DNA of 64,000 nucleotides from Bradyrhizobium frederickii (GCF_004570865.1 NZ_SPQS01000006.1:310001-374000), one strand, 5' to 3'; shown: positions 35,714-45,393, counted from the stretch's first letter. A program made the numbers and translations. The notes: generated by a model not told the origin, from the letters alone.

Positions 35714-36205
35714 TCATTGCACCGCTCCGAGCGTCTTCTTCATCGTGGTGTTGGCGAGCCATTCGTCGTTGATCGTGACGCTGTTGCGCTGCTGGGCGGT
35801 GTAGCCGCGCTTGGCGAAAAAACCCTGCGCGGTGTCGCTGGCATCGACGGTGAGGCTTTGCGCGCCGCGGCCGCCGGCAAGCTTCTCCAGCGCGTCGATC
35901 AGCATGGTGGCGATGCCGTGCCCGGCCACGGCCGGATGCACATAGAGCATGCGGATGTGGTCGTTGCCGCGCAGCGAAGCAAAACCGACCGGCGAGCCTT
36001 CGATCGTCGCGATCAGCGTCAAATCGGCCGCAAGCCGCTTGCCGAACTCTTCGCCTTCCGCGATCTCCATCCAGGCCCGCTGCTGCGCCTCGCTATAGTC
36101 CTCGCCGGTCAGCTCCTCGATGCTGGCGGCGAAGATCGCGGCGAGCACCGGCACGTCGTCGGGCAGGAACGGCCGCAAGCCGGGCTTTGGCAAAGTCTGT
36201 CCCAT
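35714..36205 (-). CDS. GNAT-family N-acetyltransferase
   Basis: Acetyltransferase of 163 residues of unknown substrate. The acetyl-CoA pyrophosphate loop is in YVHPAVAGHGIATMLIDALEKLA, with a C-terminal DTAQGFFAKRGY typical of the ElaA/YedL-like branch. ATG at 36205 follows the preceding small gene by five bases, so it belongs to the cysS operon. A role in small-molecule or peptide acetylation is inferred only from the family. Confidence 0.83.
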   Translation of the reverse strand: MGQTLPKPGLRPFLPDDVPVLAAIFAASIEELTGEDYSEAQQRAWMEIAEGEEFGKRLAADLTLIATIEGSPVGFASLRGNDHIRMLYVHPAVAGHGIATMLIDALEKLAGGRGAQSLTVDASDTAQGFFAKRGYTAQQRNSVTINDEWLANTTMKKTLGAVQ

Positions 36206-36210
36206 CGTCC

Positions 36211-36324
36211 TCACCACATCCCATACAGCTTGAGCACCAGCAGCACGGCGCCGACGAGCAGCGCGATCTTCAGCGCGATGTAATAGAGCCAGTGCCGCGG
36301 GAAAGGCGTGTCGGGCCGCTTCAT
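36211..36324 (-). CDS. 37-residue membrane peptide coupled to cysS
   Basis: Very short gene encoding 37 residues ([20 protein letters not shown]...LKLYGMW) with one transmembrane helix and a basic N terminus. Its ATG overlaps the cysS stop (ATGA), and its stop lies five bases before the acetyltransferase, so it is co-translated with both. No function is known. Tight coupling on both sides argues for a real gene and against chance. Confidence 0.6.
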   Translation of the reverse strand: MKRPDTPFPRHWLYYIALKIALLVGAVLLVLKLYGMW

Positions 36325-37703
36325 CGCGCAATCTCCCACGTCGTTCCTTCCTTGGAGTCCTTGATCGCAACGCCCATCGCGGCGAGCAGATCACGAATGC
36401 GGTCGGATTCCCCAAAGTCCTTGCGGCTACGGGCCGCCGTCCGCTCCGCGATCAGGCGCTCGACCTCCTTGGCATCGACGCCGCTCGCCTGCTGCTTGCG
36501 GCCTTCCCATTGCGCAGCGCTCTCGGACAGGAATCCGAGCAGCCGCAGCGAGCCCGCCAGAGCGCTCACATCTCCGCCGCGCAGACCATGCAGTGCGGCG
36601 ATCGCCAGCGGGGTGTTGAGATCGTCGAGCAGCGGCTCGACAACGGACGCTGCCGGCCTGCCGGGCTCGACGTCCGCCGCGACGCGATACCAGTCGTCGA
36701 GCGTCTTGGCGCTCTCCTCCAGCGACTTCATGGTCCAGTCGATCGGCGAACGGTAATGCGTCTTGAGCATGTTCAGGCGCAGCACCTCGCCCGGCCAGTC
36801 CTTTAGCAGCTCGTGGATCGTGATGAAGTTGCCGAGCGACTTCGACATCTTCTCGCTCTCGACCTGGAGGAAGCCGTTGTGCATCCAATAGTTCGCCATG
36901 CGCTCGCGGTGGAAGGCGCAGCAGGTCTGCGCGACCTCGTTCTCGTGATGCGGAAACACGAGATCGATGCCGCCGCCATGAATGTCGAAATGCTCGCCGA
37001 GATGCTTCCAGGCCATCGCCGAGCACTCGATGTGCCAGCCCGGACGGCCCTCGGCCTTGATGCCGGCCGGCGAGGCCCATGACGGCTCGCCGGGCTTGGA
37101 CGGCTTCCACAGCACGAAGTCGGTGTTGCCCTTCTTGTAGGGCGCGACATCGACGCGGGCACCGGCCACCATCTCGTCGAGCGAGCGGTTGGACAGGGCG
37201 CCGTAGCGCGGCAGCGAGGAATTGGCCGCGTTCATCGCCTGCGGCGAGAACAGCACGTGGTCCTCGGCGACATACGCAAAGCCGCCCTTGACCAGCCGTT
37301 CGATGATCTCGCGCATCTCGGCGATATGCTCGGTCGCACGCGGCTCGACGCTCGGCCGCAATGCGCCGAGTGCATCGACATCGGCATGAAACTGCCGGCC
37401 CGTCTCCTCCGTCACCTTGCGGATCGCCTCGTTCAGCGGCAGGCCGGGGAAATCGCGCGCGGCGCGGTCGTTGATCTTGTCGTCGACGTCGGTGATGTTG
37501 CGGACATATTTGACATGCGCCTCGCCGTACAAGTGGCGCAGCAGCCGAAACAGCACGTCGAACACGATCACCGGCCGCGCATTGCCGATATGGGCGAAGT
37601 CATAGACGGTCGGTCCGCAGACATACATGCGGACGTTGCTCGCATCGAGCGGCACAAAGGCGCGCTTTTCCCGGCTCAGCGTATCGTAGAGGCGCAATTC
37701 CAT
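36321..37703 (-). CDS. cysS: cysteinyl-tRNA synthetase
   Basis: Class I aminoacyl-tRNA synthetase of 460 residues that charges tRNA-Cys. The HIGH motif is FAHIGNAR ([13 protein letters not shown]), and the KMSKS motif is present as EKMSKSLGN. Zinc-ligand Cys/His residues are in [15 protein letters not shown] and [10 protein letters not shown]. It starts at ATG 37703 and is the first gene of an operon with a 37-residue peptide and an acetyltransferase. Confidence 0.95.
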   Translation of the reverse strand: MELRLYDTLSREKRAFVPLDASNVRMYVCGPTVYDFAHIGNARPVIVFDVLFRLLRHLYGEAHVKYVRNITDVDDKINDRAARDFPGLPLNEAIRKVTEETGRQFHADVDALGALRPSVEPRATEHIAEMREIIERLVKGGFAYVAEDHVLFSPQAMNAANSSLPRYGALSNRSLDEMVAGARVDVAPYKKGNTDFVLWKPSKPGEPSWASPAGIKAEGRPGWHIECSAMAWKHLGEHFDIHGGGIDLVFPHHENEVAQTCCAFHRERMANYWMHNGFLQVESEKMSKSLGNFITIHELLKDWPGEVLRLNMLKTHYRSPIDWTMKSLEESAKTLDDWYRVAADVEPGRPAASVVEPLLDDLNTPLAIAALHGLRGGDVSALAGSLRLLGFLSESAAQWEGRKQQASGVDAKEVERLIAERTAARSRKDFGESDRIRDLLAAMGVAIKDSKEGTTWEIAR

Positions 37704-37949
37704 GACAACCCATCCCTTGCGGCCGGGCGTCCAAGGCTCTCAACGTGTTTGAGAAAAGACGGCTCCAGCCAGCGAATCGCTAGCTCGTAATCTCGCGGCA
37801 AATGGCGCAAATGGCGAGGAGACCGTTCATGCGGAACATATGGGCCATCAGGCGCCCCTGCGTCAAGAGAGCCGCGAAAACGCCGTTTGTGCCCCGGGAG
37901 GCCCGCCTGTCGTGAGGGTTCACGATCTCCTAACCATTTGAGCCCATTC

Positions 37950-37973
37950 TGGAACCGGCAGTTCCCTTTTTTT
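37950..37973 (+). terminator. terminator-like hairpin just upstream of a gene
   Basis: GGAAC-CGGCA-GTTCC followed by C and seven T, ending 17 bases before the next start codon. The stem is only five pairs and no rightward gene precedes it, so a leader structure is as likely as a terminator. Confidence 0.3.
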
Positions 37974-37989
37974 GCCCCGGTGCATTTTC

Positions 37990-38295
37990 ATGCGATTCCT
38001 GCCCGCGCTCATTTCCAGCGCCTTCGTCTTTGCGGCCTCCAGCGCCTTGGCCGAGAGCCGCGTCTTCATCATCGCCAATCAGGCAGACGGCTACGGCGTC
38101 GACCAGTGCCTGGCCAGGGGTGACAAATGCGGCGCCTCCGCCGCGCGCACCTATTGCCAGTCACGAGATTTTGCCCAGGCGTCAGCCTATCGCCGGATCG
38201 ATCCCGACGAAATTACCGGCTCTGTCCCCAAATCCGGCACAAATTGCTCCCATGGCCATTGCGACGAATATGTCGCAATCACCTGCCAGCGCTGA
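37990..38295 (+). CDS. small secreted hypothetical protein
   Basis: Protein of 101 residues with a clear signal peptide (MRFLPALISSAFVFAASSALA, cleavage near residue 21). The mature part has six cysteines, suggesting disulfides in the periplasm. Nothing else is recognisable. ATG at 37990 is chosen because it begins the signal peptide. An in-frame start six codons upstream is less likely. It sits in a region of envelope-protein genes. Confidence 0.68.
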   Translation: MRFLPALISSAFVFAASSALAESRVFIIANQADGYGVDQCLARGDKCGASAARTYCQSRDFAQASAYRRIDPDEITGSVPKSGTNCSHGHCDEYVAITCQR

Positions 38296-38397
38296 ATTTG
38301 CTCGGAGCTGGCGCAGCTTAGGCCGGTCCTTGGGCCCCCGAAACGACGTGACGATGCCGCCGGAAGCGGCTATTGGGAGGGCGCGCTTTGGCCCTCC

Positions 38398-38433
38398 AAG
38401 TCACGTGGCAAGTCACGTGGAACGTCACATTGG
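38398..38433 (+). repeat. tandem 12-base repeat with CACGTG palindromes
   Basis: AAGTCACGTGGC (38398-38409), AAGTCACGTGGA (38410-38421) and a degenerate ACGTCACATTGG (38422-38433) are three successive 12-base units about 27 bases before the DUF2865 gene. Exact 12-base periodicity with palindromic CACGTG cores suggests a binding array. Confidence 0.6.
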
Positions 38434-38459
38434 GCCGTGACCTCGCTAGAATGGCGGAT

Positions 38460-39638
38460 ATGCCTGAATTCCTGTCTCTCTCCCGTGCTCGCTGTTTCCT
38501 TGCCTGCACCGTGCTGTTGAGCACGGCCGTGCTCGTCACCGGCGCTTTCGCGCAGGCCGGTCCGCCCGGACCGCCGCCGCAAGCGGGCCAGAACGGCCTC
38601 GGGCCGAATCCGATGTGCGTGCGCCTCGAGGGCCAGCTCGCCGCGCTGGACCGCGGCGGGGGTGGCGACCCCGCGCGTGAGGAGCAGATCCGCCGCTACC
38701 AGGATTCCCAGGCCCGCCAGCAGGCCGAGCTCGACCGCGTCACCATGCAGGCCAAGCGCATGGGCTGCGATTCCTCCGGCTTCTTCTCGCTGTTCAACGG
38801 CCAGTCGGCGCAATGCGGCCCGGTCAACACCCAGATCCAGCAGATGCGCGCCAATCTGGACCAGATCACCGGCAATCTCGAACGCCTGCGCGGCGGCGGC
38901 CCCGGCGGCTTCAGCCCGGAGCGCGACAGCCAGCGCCGCTCGGTGCTGGCGGCGCTGGCGCAGAACAATTGCGGCCCGCAATACGCCAACGCCGCGCAGT
39001 CGCAGGGCGGCGGCAACTTCCTGAGCAATCTGTTCGGCGGCAACAACGCCGGCAATCCGCAAGGCGTGCCGCCCTCCGATCTCGGGCCGCAATCCGGCAC
39101 CTACCGTACCGTGTGCGTGCGCACCTGCGACGGCGCCTATTTCCCGGTCTCGTTTGCGACGGTGCCGGCGCGCTTCCCAGACGATGAGAAGACCTGCAAG
39201 GCGCTCTGCCCCGCCGCGGAAGCCGTGCTCTACACCCATCGCAATCCCGGCGAAGACATGAATGCGGCGGTCTCGATCAGCGGCCAGCCCTACACGGCGC
39301 TGCCGACCGCGTTCAAATTCCGCAGCGAGTTCAACCCGTCATGCTCCTGCAAGGCCGCAGGACAGACCTGGGCGGACGCGCTGAAATCTGCCGACGACAA
39401 GGCGGCGGCCGAGCAGCAGGGCGACATCATCGTCACCGAAGAGAGCGCCAAGAAGATGCAGCAGCAGCGGCTCAACAAGGGCACGCCTGTGAGCCCCAAG
39501 AAGGGCCCAGCTCCCGCGCCGACGACGGCCACCGCACCGGCCGCACCGCCGCCGGCGGATCCAGCCCCCGCGACCTCGTCGGAGAACAAGCCGATCCGTT
39601 CGGTCGGCCCGAGCTTCCTGCCACAGCAGCAGAAGTAG
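38460..39638 (+). CDS. DUF2865 periplasmic protein
   Basis: Protein of 392 residues. A signal peptide (cleavage near residue 30, TGAFA) is followed by a Pro/Gly-rich start, a coiled coil (REEQIRRYQDSQARQQAELDRVTMQAKRMGC) and a cysteine-rich conserved region (TVCVRTCDGAYFPVSF, KTCKALCPAAEA) typical of DUF2865, with a low-complexity Pro/Ala tail. It is probably envelope-associated. ATG at 38460 is favoured because the longer frame (from 38373) would translate the tandem repeat. No partner is evident. Confidence 0.78.
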   Translation: MPEFLSLSRARCFLACTVLLSTAVLVTGAFAQAGPPGPPPQAGQNGLGPNPMCVRLEGQLAALDRGGGGDPAREEQIRRYQDSQARQQAELDRVTMQAKRMGCDSSGFFSLFNGQSAQCGPVNTQIQQMRANLDQITGNLERLRGGGPGGFSPERDSQRRSVLAALAQNNCGPQYANAAQSQGGGNFLSNLFGGNNAGNPQGVPPSDLGPQSGTYRTVCVRTCDGAYFPVSFATVPARFPDDEKTCKALCPAAEAVLYTHRNPGEDMNAAVSISGQPYTALPTAFKFRSEFNPSCSCKAAGQTWADALKSADDKAAAEQQGDIIVTEESAKKMQQQRLNKGTPVSPKKGPAPAPTTATAPAAPPPADPAPATSSENKPIRSVGPSFLPQQQK

Positions 39639-39653
39639 GCAGCCCTGCTTTTA

Positions 39654-39755
39654 CTGTCATGCCCAGCGAGGGCGGGGCACGTACTCCGTGACGCCAGCCG
39701 TGCACCAAGCAGCGCCGCAGGGTACTGGATCATCCGCTTTCGCGGATGATGACAG
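39654..39755. repeat. intergenic palindromic repeat (CTGTCAT type)
   Basis: Ends CTGTCAT and ATGACAG. Inner arms are degraded (GTACTCC against GGTACTGG) and there is a good right-hand hairpin, TCATCCGC-TTT-CGCGGATGA. It lies between convergent genes, suggesting a bidirectional terminator role. Confidence 0.78.
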
Positions 39756-39814
39756 CAGTCCAGGGGCACAATCGCCCGCCTCACTCGCAACAGTTATCTC
39801 TCAAACGCGCGCTA

Positions 39815-40720
39815 CTACTCGCCCTCGCGGCTCCACGGGATGAGATTGGCCGGAAAGTCTGCTGCGTAGCGCCTTCCCTTCGGGGGCGGCGGCGGTGCGT
39901 CCGGTGGGTTCGGATTCGGCTCAACCACCCGCCGATAGAGGTGCCAAGTGGCATGACCGAGCACCGGCAAGACGACAGCGAGACCGACGAAGAGCGGCAG
40001 CGAGCCGATCACGAGCAGCGCCGCCACGATGAGGCCCCATCCGGCCATCGCAACCGGATTCGCCGCCACCGCTCGGAGCGACGTGCGGATCGCGTCGATC
40101 GCAGTCGCATGCCGGTCGAGCATCAACGGAAATGACACGACGCTGACGCACAACGCCACAACCGCAAACAGGAAGCCGACACCGCAACCGACGATGATGA
40201 GCGACCAGCCTTCCGGTGTCGTCAGCACGCGCGTTGCGAAGTCGGGAATGCTTGCGGCCGCCGCATGACCGAAGATTGAGACATAGATCGCGTTCGCGAC
40301 ACCGATCCAGGCCCCGAACAGGACCAGCAGGAGCACGCCGAGCTCGACCATGGCGCCGAACGACGGTGCGCGCACCACCTTGATCGCATCCCATGCATCG
40401 ACCTCGTCGCCGCGCTCGCGACGCCGGCTGAGTTCGTAGAGACCGATCGCGGCAAAAGGACCGATCAAGGCAAAGCCGGCGGCCAGCGGAAACAGTAGCG
40501 GCAGCACCGAATAGCCGAGAACCATCCTGAACAGGGCGAGACCGAGGACGGGATAAATCAGGCACACGACGATCGCGTGGCTCGGCATCGCCTGGAAATC
40601 CTCCCAACCCAGGCGCAAGGCCTCGGTCAGATCGGACAAACTGATCTTGCGAATGGGATAGGAGGCCGCTTCGCCGAATGCGTGCCGCCTGGTGATGTGG
40701 TGGGGGTACAGAGTGGCCAT
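39815..40720 (-). CDS. DUF2189 multi-pass membrane protein
   Basis: Inner-membrane protein of 301 residues with about six helices (two near residues 55-100, the rest at about 130-260). The N-terminal segment IRKISLSDLTEALRLGWEDFQAMP matches the DUF2189 start. The function is unknown. ATG at 40720 is used; the frame extends upstream without conserved content. A proline-rich C terminus (NPPDAPPPPPKG) is cytoplasmic. Confidence 0.78.
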   Translation of the reverse strand: MATLYPHHITRRHAFGEAASYPIRKISLSDLTEALRLGWEDFQAMPSHAIVVCLIYPVLGLALFRMVLGYSVLPLLFPLAAGFALIGPFAAIGLYELSRRRERGDEVDAWDAIKVVRAPSFGAMVELGVLLLVLFGAWIGVANAIYVSIFGHAAAASIPDFATRVLTTPEGWSLIIVGCGVGFLFAVVALCVSVVSFPLMLDRHATAIDAIRTSLRAVAANPVAMAGWGLIVAALLVIGSLPLFVGLAVVLPVLGHATWHLYRRVVEPNPNPPDAPPPPPKGRRYAADFPANLIPWSREGE

Positions 40721-41256
40721 GAGCAGACCCTCCCCTGCTGAAAATCGCGGTTTCGATAACACGCGCTTTCCAGTCCACGCGTGTCCGCCGAACGAGCAGG
40801 AAACGCGATGGGTTGAGTACGGCAACCCAGGTTCATCTAACGAGCCTGGCCGGACGGAACCCGTCGCGACCTACCTTGGAAGCTTAGCGCGTGCGGGCCA
40901 CGGCTGCACTCACGGTTGGGTGAACTATGCGCCCGATTTGTGCGTTGCATCACCCAGGACGCTGAAATGCGCTGATGCTTTGTGTCGACTTGCCGAGCGA
41001 CGGCAACACCCACGTCGGGACGCCTATCTGCTCTATTGACGCCGGATTAGGCTGGTACCATTTTAGACGCAGACGCCCTTAGCTCCGATGAGATTGATGG
41101 TCGCGGGCTTTCTCCTGATTTCGCGACCAGTGGAATGGGCGAGGCAAGAGGCCGGCGATGGCATGTATGCCAACCAAGAAAGGCCAGCCATCGCGACAGA
41201 CATGAGCTCCGCCCTGGATTCGTATCCGTAGCCTTCAGTGGCAAGGATGGATCAGG
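40721..41256. other. intergenic region before the cytochrome oxidase operon
   Basis: About 535 bases with no convincing gene. A weak sigma-70-type promoter (TTGACG at 41036-41041, 17-base spacer, CATTTT at 41059-41064) faces the oxidase operon. No FNR/FixK box (TTGAT-N4-ATCAA) is visible, so anaerobic control is not supported. Confidence 0.4.
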
Positions 41257-42090
41257 ATGGCTGTCGCACTGATATTGCTTCTGGTCGCGATCGGCTCCGT
41301 GCTGTTTCACCTCTACAGCCCGTGGTGGTGGACGCCGATCGCCACGAACTGGGCCTATATCGACCACACCATCAGCATCACGTTCTGGATTACGGGCTTT
41401 GTGTTCGTCGCCGTCATCGCCTTCATGGCTTATTGCGTCTTCCGCTTTCACCACAAAGAGGGAAGACGGGCCGACTACAATCCGGAAAACAAGAGGCTCG
41501 AATGGTGGTTGAGCGTCGGGACCGGCGTCGGCGTCGCAGCCATGCTGGCACCTGGCCTCGTGGTCTGGCACCAGTTCGTGACGGTGCCTGCGGATGCCAC
41601 CGAGGTCGAGGTCATGGGCCAGCAATGGCAATGGAGCTTCCGGCTTCCCGGCAAGGATGGGAAATTGGGCACATCCGATGTTCGCAACATCGCTTCCGAC
41701 AATCCGATGGGGCTGAACCGTGACGACTCGCACGCGCAGGACGACGTCGTGATCGAGAACGGCGACTTGCACCTTCAAGTGGGAAAGCCGGTCAAGGTCC
41801 TCCTCCGCTCGGTTGATGTCCTGCACGATTTCTACGTGCCCGAATTCCGGGCCAAGATGGACATGGTCCCAGGCATGGTGACCTATTTCTGGATAACGCC
41901 GATCCGAACCGGAACGTTCGATGTTCTCTGTGCGGAGCTCTGTGGCGCTGCTCATTATCAGATGCGGGCCAAGGTCATCGTCGACGAAGAGCGTGAATAT
42001 CACGCCTGGCTGGAGCAACAAAAGACGTTCGCAGAATTATCGCCGGCAAGAGCCGTCGTGAAGACGACGTACCAATCCGGCGGCAAGTAG
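41257..42090 (+). CDS. coxB: cytochrome c oxidase subunit II
   Basis: CuA-bearing subunit of 277 residues that takes electrons from cytochrome c. Two membrane helices (about 1-20 and 42-65) are followed by the periplasmic cupredoxin domain, whose ligands are all present: His190, Cys225, Glu227, Cys229, His233 and Met236 (LCAELCGAAHYQM). There is no CxxCH in the C-terminal tail, so this is an aa3-type and not a caa3-type subunit. It is the first gene of a five-gene oxidase operon. Confidence 0.93.
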   Translation: MAVALILLLVAIGSVLFHLYSPWWWTPIATNWAYIDHTISITFWITGFVFVAVIAFMAYCVFRFHHKEGRRADYNPENKRLEWWLSVGTGVGVAAMLAPGLVVWHQFVTVPADATEVEVMGQQWQWSFRLPGKDGKLGTSDVRNIASDNPMGLNRDDSHAQDDVVIENGDLHLQVGKPVKVLLRSVDVLHDFYVPEFRAKMDMVPGMVTYFWITPIRTGTFDVLCAELCGAAHYQMRAKVIVDEEREYHAWLEQQKTFAELSPARAVVKTTYQSGGK

Positions 42091-42167
42091 CAAGCTGCCG
42101 CCGCGACGATTGATCGGGTGCACGAGGCCAACGCCTCACCCCGATGGAAACGATCGAGGAGGTTTCT

Positions 42168-43946
42168 ATGGTCGATATTCCATATGAAGGGATCCGCAGC
42201 ATCCCGCCTGCCGAAGTACCTGATGTCGAGCTCTACCATCCGCGGAGCTGGTGGACACGGTATGTCTTCTCGCAGGACGCCAAGGTGATCGCCATTCAGT
42301 ATTCGCTGACGGCCTCGGCCATCGGGCTGGTGGCCCTGGTGCTGTCGTGGCTGATGCGGCTGCAACTGGGATTCCCCGGCACCTTCTCTTTCATCGATGC
42401 CAACCAGTACCTCCAGTTCATCACCATGCACGGCATGATCATGGTGATCTATCTGCTCACCGCGTTGTTCCTGGGCGGCTTCGGCAACTACCTGATCCCG
42501 CTGATGGTAGGCGCCCGGGACATGGTCTTCCCTTATGTGAACATGCTGAGCTACTGGGTCTACCTGCTCGCAGTCCTGGTGCTTGCCTCGACATTCTTCG
42601 TGCCCGGCGGCCCCACCGGCGCCGGCTGGACGTTATACCCGCCGCAAGCAATCCTCTCCGGAACGCCCGGGCAGGATTGGGGCATCATTCTCATGATGTC
42701 GTCCCTGATCCTGTTCATCATCGGCTTCACCATGGGCGGGCTGAATTATGTGGTGACGGTGCTGCAGGCGCGCACCCGCGGCATGACCTTGATGCGCCTG
42801 CCCCTGACGGTGTGGGGCATCTTCACGGCGACCGTCATGGCGTTGTTGGCATTCCCTGCACTCTTCGTTGCCTCGGTCATGCTGCTGCTAGACCGTCTCT
42901 TGGGAACCAGCTTCTTCATGCCCTCCCTCGTCGAGATGGGCACGCTTTCGAAATATGGTGGTGGCAGCCCGCTGCTCTTCCAGCACCTGTTCTGGTTCTT
43001 CGGCCACCCCGAGGTCTACATCGTCGCCCTGCCCGCCTTCGGCATCGTCTCCGATCTGATCAGCACGCATGCGCGCAAGAACATCTTTGGCTATCGCATG
43101 ATGGTCTGGGCGATCGTGGCCATCGGCGCGCTCAGCTTCGTCGTATGGGCGCACCACATGTATGTGAGCGGCATGTTCCCGCAATTCGGGTACTTCTTCG
43201 CCACCACGACGCTCATCATCGCAATCCCCACCGCGATCAAGGTCTACAACTGGGTGCTGACCCTGTGGCGCGGCGACATTCATCTCACGGTGCCGATGCT
43301 GTTCGCCCTCGGCTTCATCATCACCTTCGTGAACGGCGGGCTCACCGGCCTCTTCCTCGGCAACGTTGTCGTGGACGTGCCCCTCTCGGATACCATGTTC
43401 GTGGTCGCGCATTTCCACATGGTGATGGGCGTGGCGCCGATCATGGTCGTGCTCGGCGCGATCTATCATTGGTATCCAAAGGTCACGGGGCGGATGCTGA
43501 ACGACGCCCTGGGCAAGTTTCACTTCTGGGTCACCTTCCTCGGCGCCTACCTGATCTTCTTCCCCATGCACTATCTTGGACTGCTCGGGGTCCCGCGCCG
43601 GTATTTCGAACTCGGAGATACGACGTTCATCCCGTCCTCGGCCCATTCACTAAACGCCTTCATCTCCGTGGTGGCCTTGACAGTCGGCTTCAGCCAGATG
43701 GTGTTCCTGTTCAACCTTGCCTGGAGCTTGTTCAAGGGTGAGGCCTCAGGCGGCAATCCGTGGCGGGCGACGACGCTGGAGTGGCAGACGCCGGAGACGC
43801 CCCCGGGGCACGGCAACTGGGGCAAGGAGCTGCCTGTCGTATACCGCTGGGCCTATGATTACAGTGTGCCCGGCGCCGCGGAGGACTTCATTCCGCAGAA
43901 CCAGCCGCCACGCGCGACGCAGCTCATTCAGGGAGCCGCTTCGTGA
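42168..43946 (+). CDS. coxA: cytochrome c oxidase subunit I
   Basis: Haem-copper catalytic core of 592 residues in the A family: haem ligand in FITMHGMIMV, the CuB/Glu segment FFGHPEVYIVALPAFG, the CuB histidines in WAHHMYVSGM, and the haem histidines in VVAHFHMVMGVA. It reduces oxygen to water while pumping protons. ATG at 42168 follows AGGAGG by six bases; a longer frame starts at 42144. The 3' end overlaps the next gene (GTGA). Confidence 0.94.
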   Translation: MVDIPYEGIRSIPPAEVPDVELYHPRSWWTRYVFSQDAKVIAIQYSLTASAIGLVALVLSWLMRLQLGFPGTFSFIDANQYLQFITMHGMIMVIYLLTALFLGGFGNYLIPLMVGARDMVFPYVNMLSYWVYLLAVLVLASTFFVPGGPTGAGWTLYPPQAILSGTPGQDWGIILMMSSLILFIIGFTMGGLNYVVTVLQARTRGMTLMRLPLTVWGIFTATVMALLAFPALFVASVMLLLDRLLGTSFFMPSLVEMGTLSKYGGGSPLLFQHLFWFFGHPEVYIVALPAFGIVSDLISTHARKNIFGYRMMVWAIVAIGALSFVVWAHHMYVSGMFPQFGYFFATTTLIIAIPTAIKVYNWVLTLWRGDIHLTVPMLFALGFIITFVNGGLTGLFLGNVVVDVPLSDTMFVVAHFHMVMGVAPIMVVLGAIYHWYPKVTGRMLNDALGKFHFWVTFLGAYLIFFPMHYLGLLGVPRRYFELGDTTFIPSSAHSLNAFISVVALTVGFSQMVFLFNLAWSLFKGEASGGNPWRATTLEWQTPETPPGHGNWGKELPVVYRWAYDYSVPGAAEDFIPQNQPPRATQLIQGAAS

Positions 43947-44647
43947 GCGCCGTCATCCTGTTCCTGGCTGTGCTTGTGGTGATCGCCGGATGGTGGCTGT
44001 CGCAGCAGCGGCTGACGGCCAAGCCCTGGCTGGAAGAAGGCCCGGCCGGTGACTTCCCCGGCGGCGATGCCATGACCTGGCCGGCAGCGAAGCTCGGACT
44101 TGGCGTGTTTCTCGCTGTCGCGAGCGCATTATTCGTCCTCTTCATCAGCGCCTACTCGATGCGCATGAGCGTGGCGGACTGGCGGCCGCTGCCGGTACCA
44201 CGGCTGCTGTGGGTCAACACGGGCGTCCTGGTCCTGAGCAGTGTCGCGCTGCAATGGTCTTACCTGGCCGCGCGCCGACACGATGCTGAAGGCATCACGA
44301 TCGGCCTACTCGCTGGCGGGGCATCTGCCGTGATCTTCCTCGCCGGACAGCTCCTGGCCTGGCAGCGGCTCGCGGCTGCCGGATATCTCGTGGCGTCCAA
44401 TCCGGCGAATTCGTTCTTCTACGTGTTGACCGCAGTGCACGGGCTGCATCTGACGGGCGGTCTGGTGGCCTTGGGCCGAACCTCAGCCAAGATGTGGCGC
44501 GGCGCCGAGATCGCCGACATGCGCTTGAGCGTGGAACTGTGCGCCATCTACTGGCACTTCCTGCTGTTGGTCTGGCTTGTCCTGCTCGGTCTCCTCACCG
44601 GCTGGACCGATGATTTCGTCAACATCTGCCGCCAATTGCTGAGCTAG
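43943..44647 (+). CDS. cytochrome c oxidase subunit III-like protein (first copy)
   Basis: Seven-helix membrane protein of 234 residues resembling haem-copper oxidase subunit III (YVLTAVHGLHLTGGLVALGRT and YWHFLLLVWLVLLG). GTG at 43943 overlaps the stop of subunit I, so the two are co-translated. A second subunit III-like gene follows 14 bases later. Having both recalls the coxOP pair of Bradyrhizobium alternative oxidases. Confidence 0.85.
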   Translation: MSAVILFLAVLVVIAGWWLSQQRLTAKPWLEEGPAGDFPGGDAMTWPAAKLGLGVFLAVASALFVLFISAYSMRMSVADWRPLPVPRLLWVNTGVLVLSSVALQWSYLAARRHDAEGITIGLLAGGASAVIFLAGQLLAWQRLAAAGYLVASNPANSFFYVLTAVHGLHLTGGLVALGRTSAKMWRGAEIADMRLSVELCAIYWHFLLLVWLVLLGLLTGWTDDFVNICRQLLS

Positions 44648-44661
44648 GGAGGCGAGACCCG

Positions 44662-45384
44662 ATGGCCGAGACCGTGCTGACAAATCCGGGCCAATCGCCT
44701 GCGCGGCTTGAAGGCTGGCGCGGCATCGCCGCCGACTGGGCGTCCGATCAACGCGCCTTCAAGAACGTGTCCTGGGGCAAGGCCATGATGTGGATCTTCC
44801 TCCTCAGCGACACCTTCATCTTCAGTTGCTTCCTGCTCTCCTACATGACGGCGCGCATGTCGACGACCGTGCCGTGGCCGAATCCCAGCGAAGTCTTCGC
44901 CCTCAATATCGGGGGCAACCACATCCCCCTGATCCTGATCGCCATCATGACCTTTGTCCTGATCAGCAGCAGCGGAACAATGGCGATGGCCGTCAATTTC
45001 GGCTACCGCCGCGATCGCGTGAGAACCGCAATCCTGATGCTGGTCACTGCGGCCTTCGGCGCAACCTTCGTCGGAATGCAGGCCTTCGAATGGACCAAGC
45101 TGATCATGGAGGGCGTCCGGCCCTGGGGCAATCCATGGGGTGCGCCGCAGTTTGGTGCGAGCTTCTTCATGATCACCGGATTCCACGGTACCCATGTGAC
45201 GATCGGTGTGATCTTCCTGATTGCCATTGCGCGGAAGGTCCTTCGCGGCGATTTCGACGTCGAGAGGCGCGGCTTCTTCACGAGCCGCAAGGGGTACTAC
45301 GAGATCGTCGAGATCATGGGCCTGTACTGGCACTTCGTCGATCTCGTTTGGGTGTTCATCTTCGCATTCTTCTATCTTTGGTGA
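44662..45384 (+). CDS. coxC: cytochrome c oxidase subunit III
   Basis: Seven-helix membrane protein of 240 residues and the more canonical of the two subunit III copies: FFMITGFHGTHVTIGVIFL and GLYWHFVDLVWVFIFAFFYLW. It may stabilise proton uptake in subunit I. ATG at 44662 is 14 bases from the preceding stop. The small subunit IV gene follows after nine bases. Confidence 0.92.
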   Translation: MAETVLTNPGQSPARLEGWRGIAADWASDQRAFKNVSWGKAMMWIFLLSDTFIFSCFLLSYMTARMSTTVPWPNPSEVFALNIGGNHIPLILIAIMTFVLISSSGTMAMAVNFGYRRDRVRTAILMLVTAAFGATFVGMQAFEWTKLIMEGVRPWGNPWGAPQFGASFFMITGFHGTHVTIGVIFLIAIARKVLRGDFDVERRGFFTSRKGYYEIVEIMGLYWHFVDLVWVFIFAFFYLW

Positions 45385-45393
45385 GGTCGGCGC

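Noticed and set aside
41036..41064. FixK/FNR control of the cytochrome oxidase
   Set aside because: No TTGAT-N4-ATCAA dyad is found in the 535-base upstream region; only a weak sigma-70-like match.
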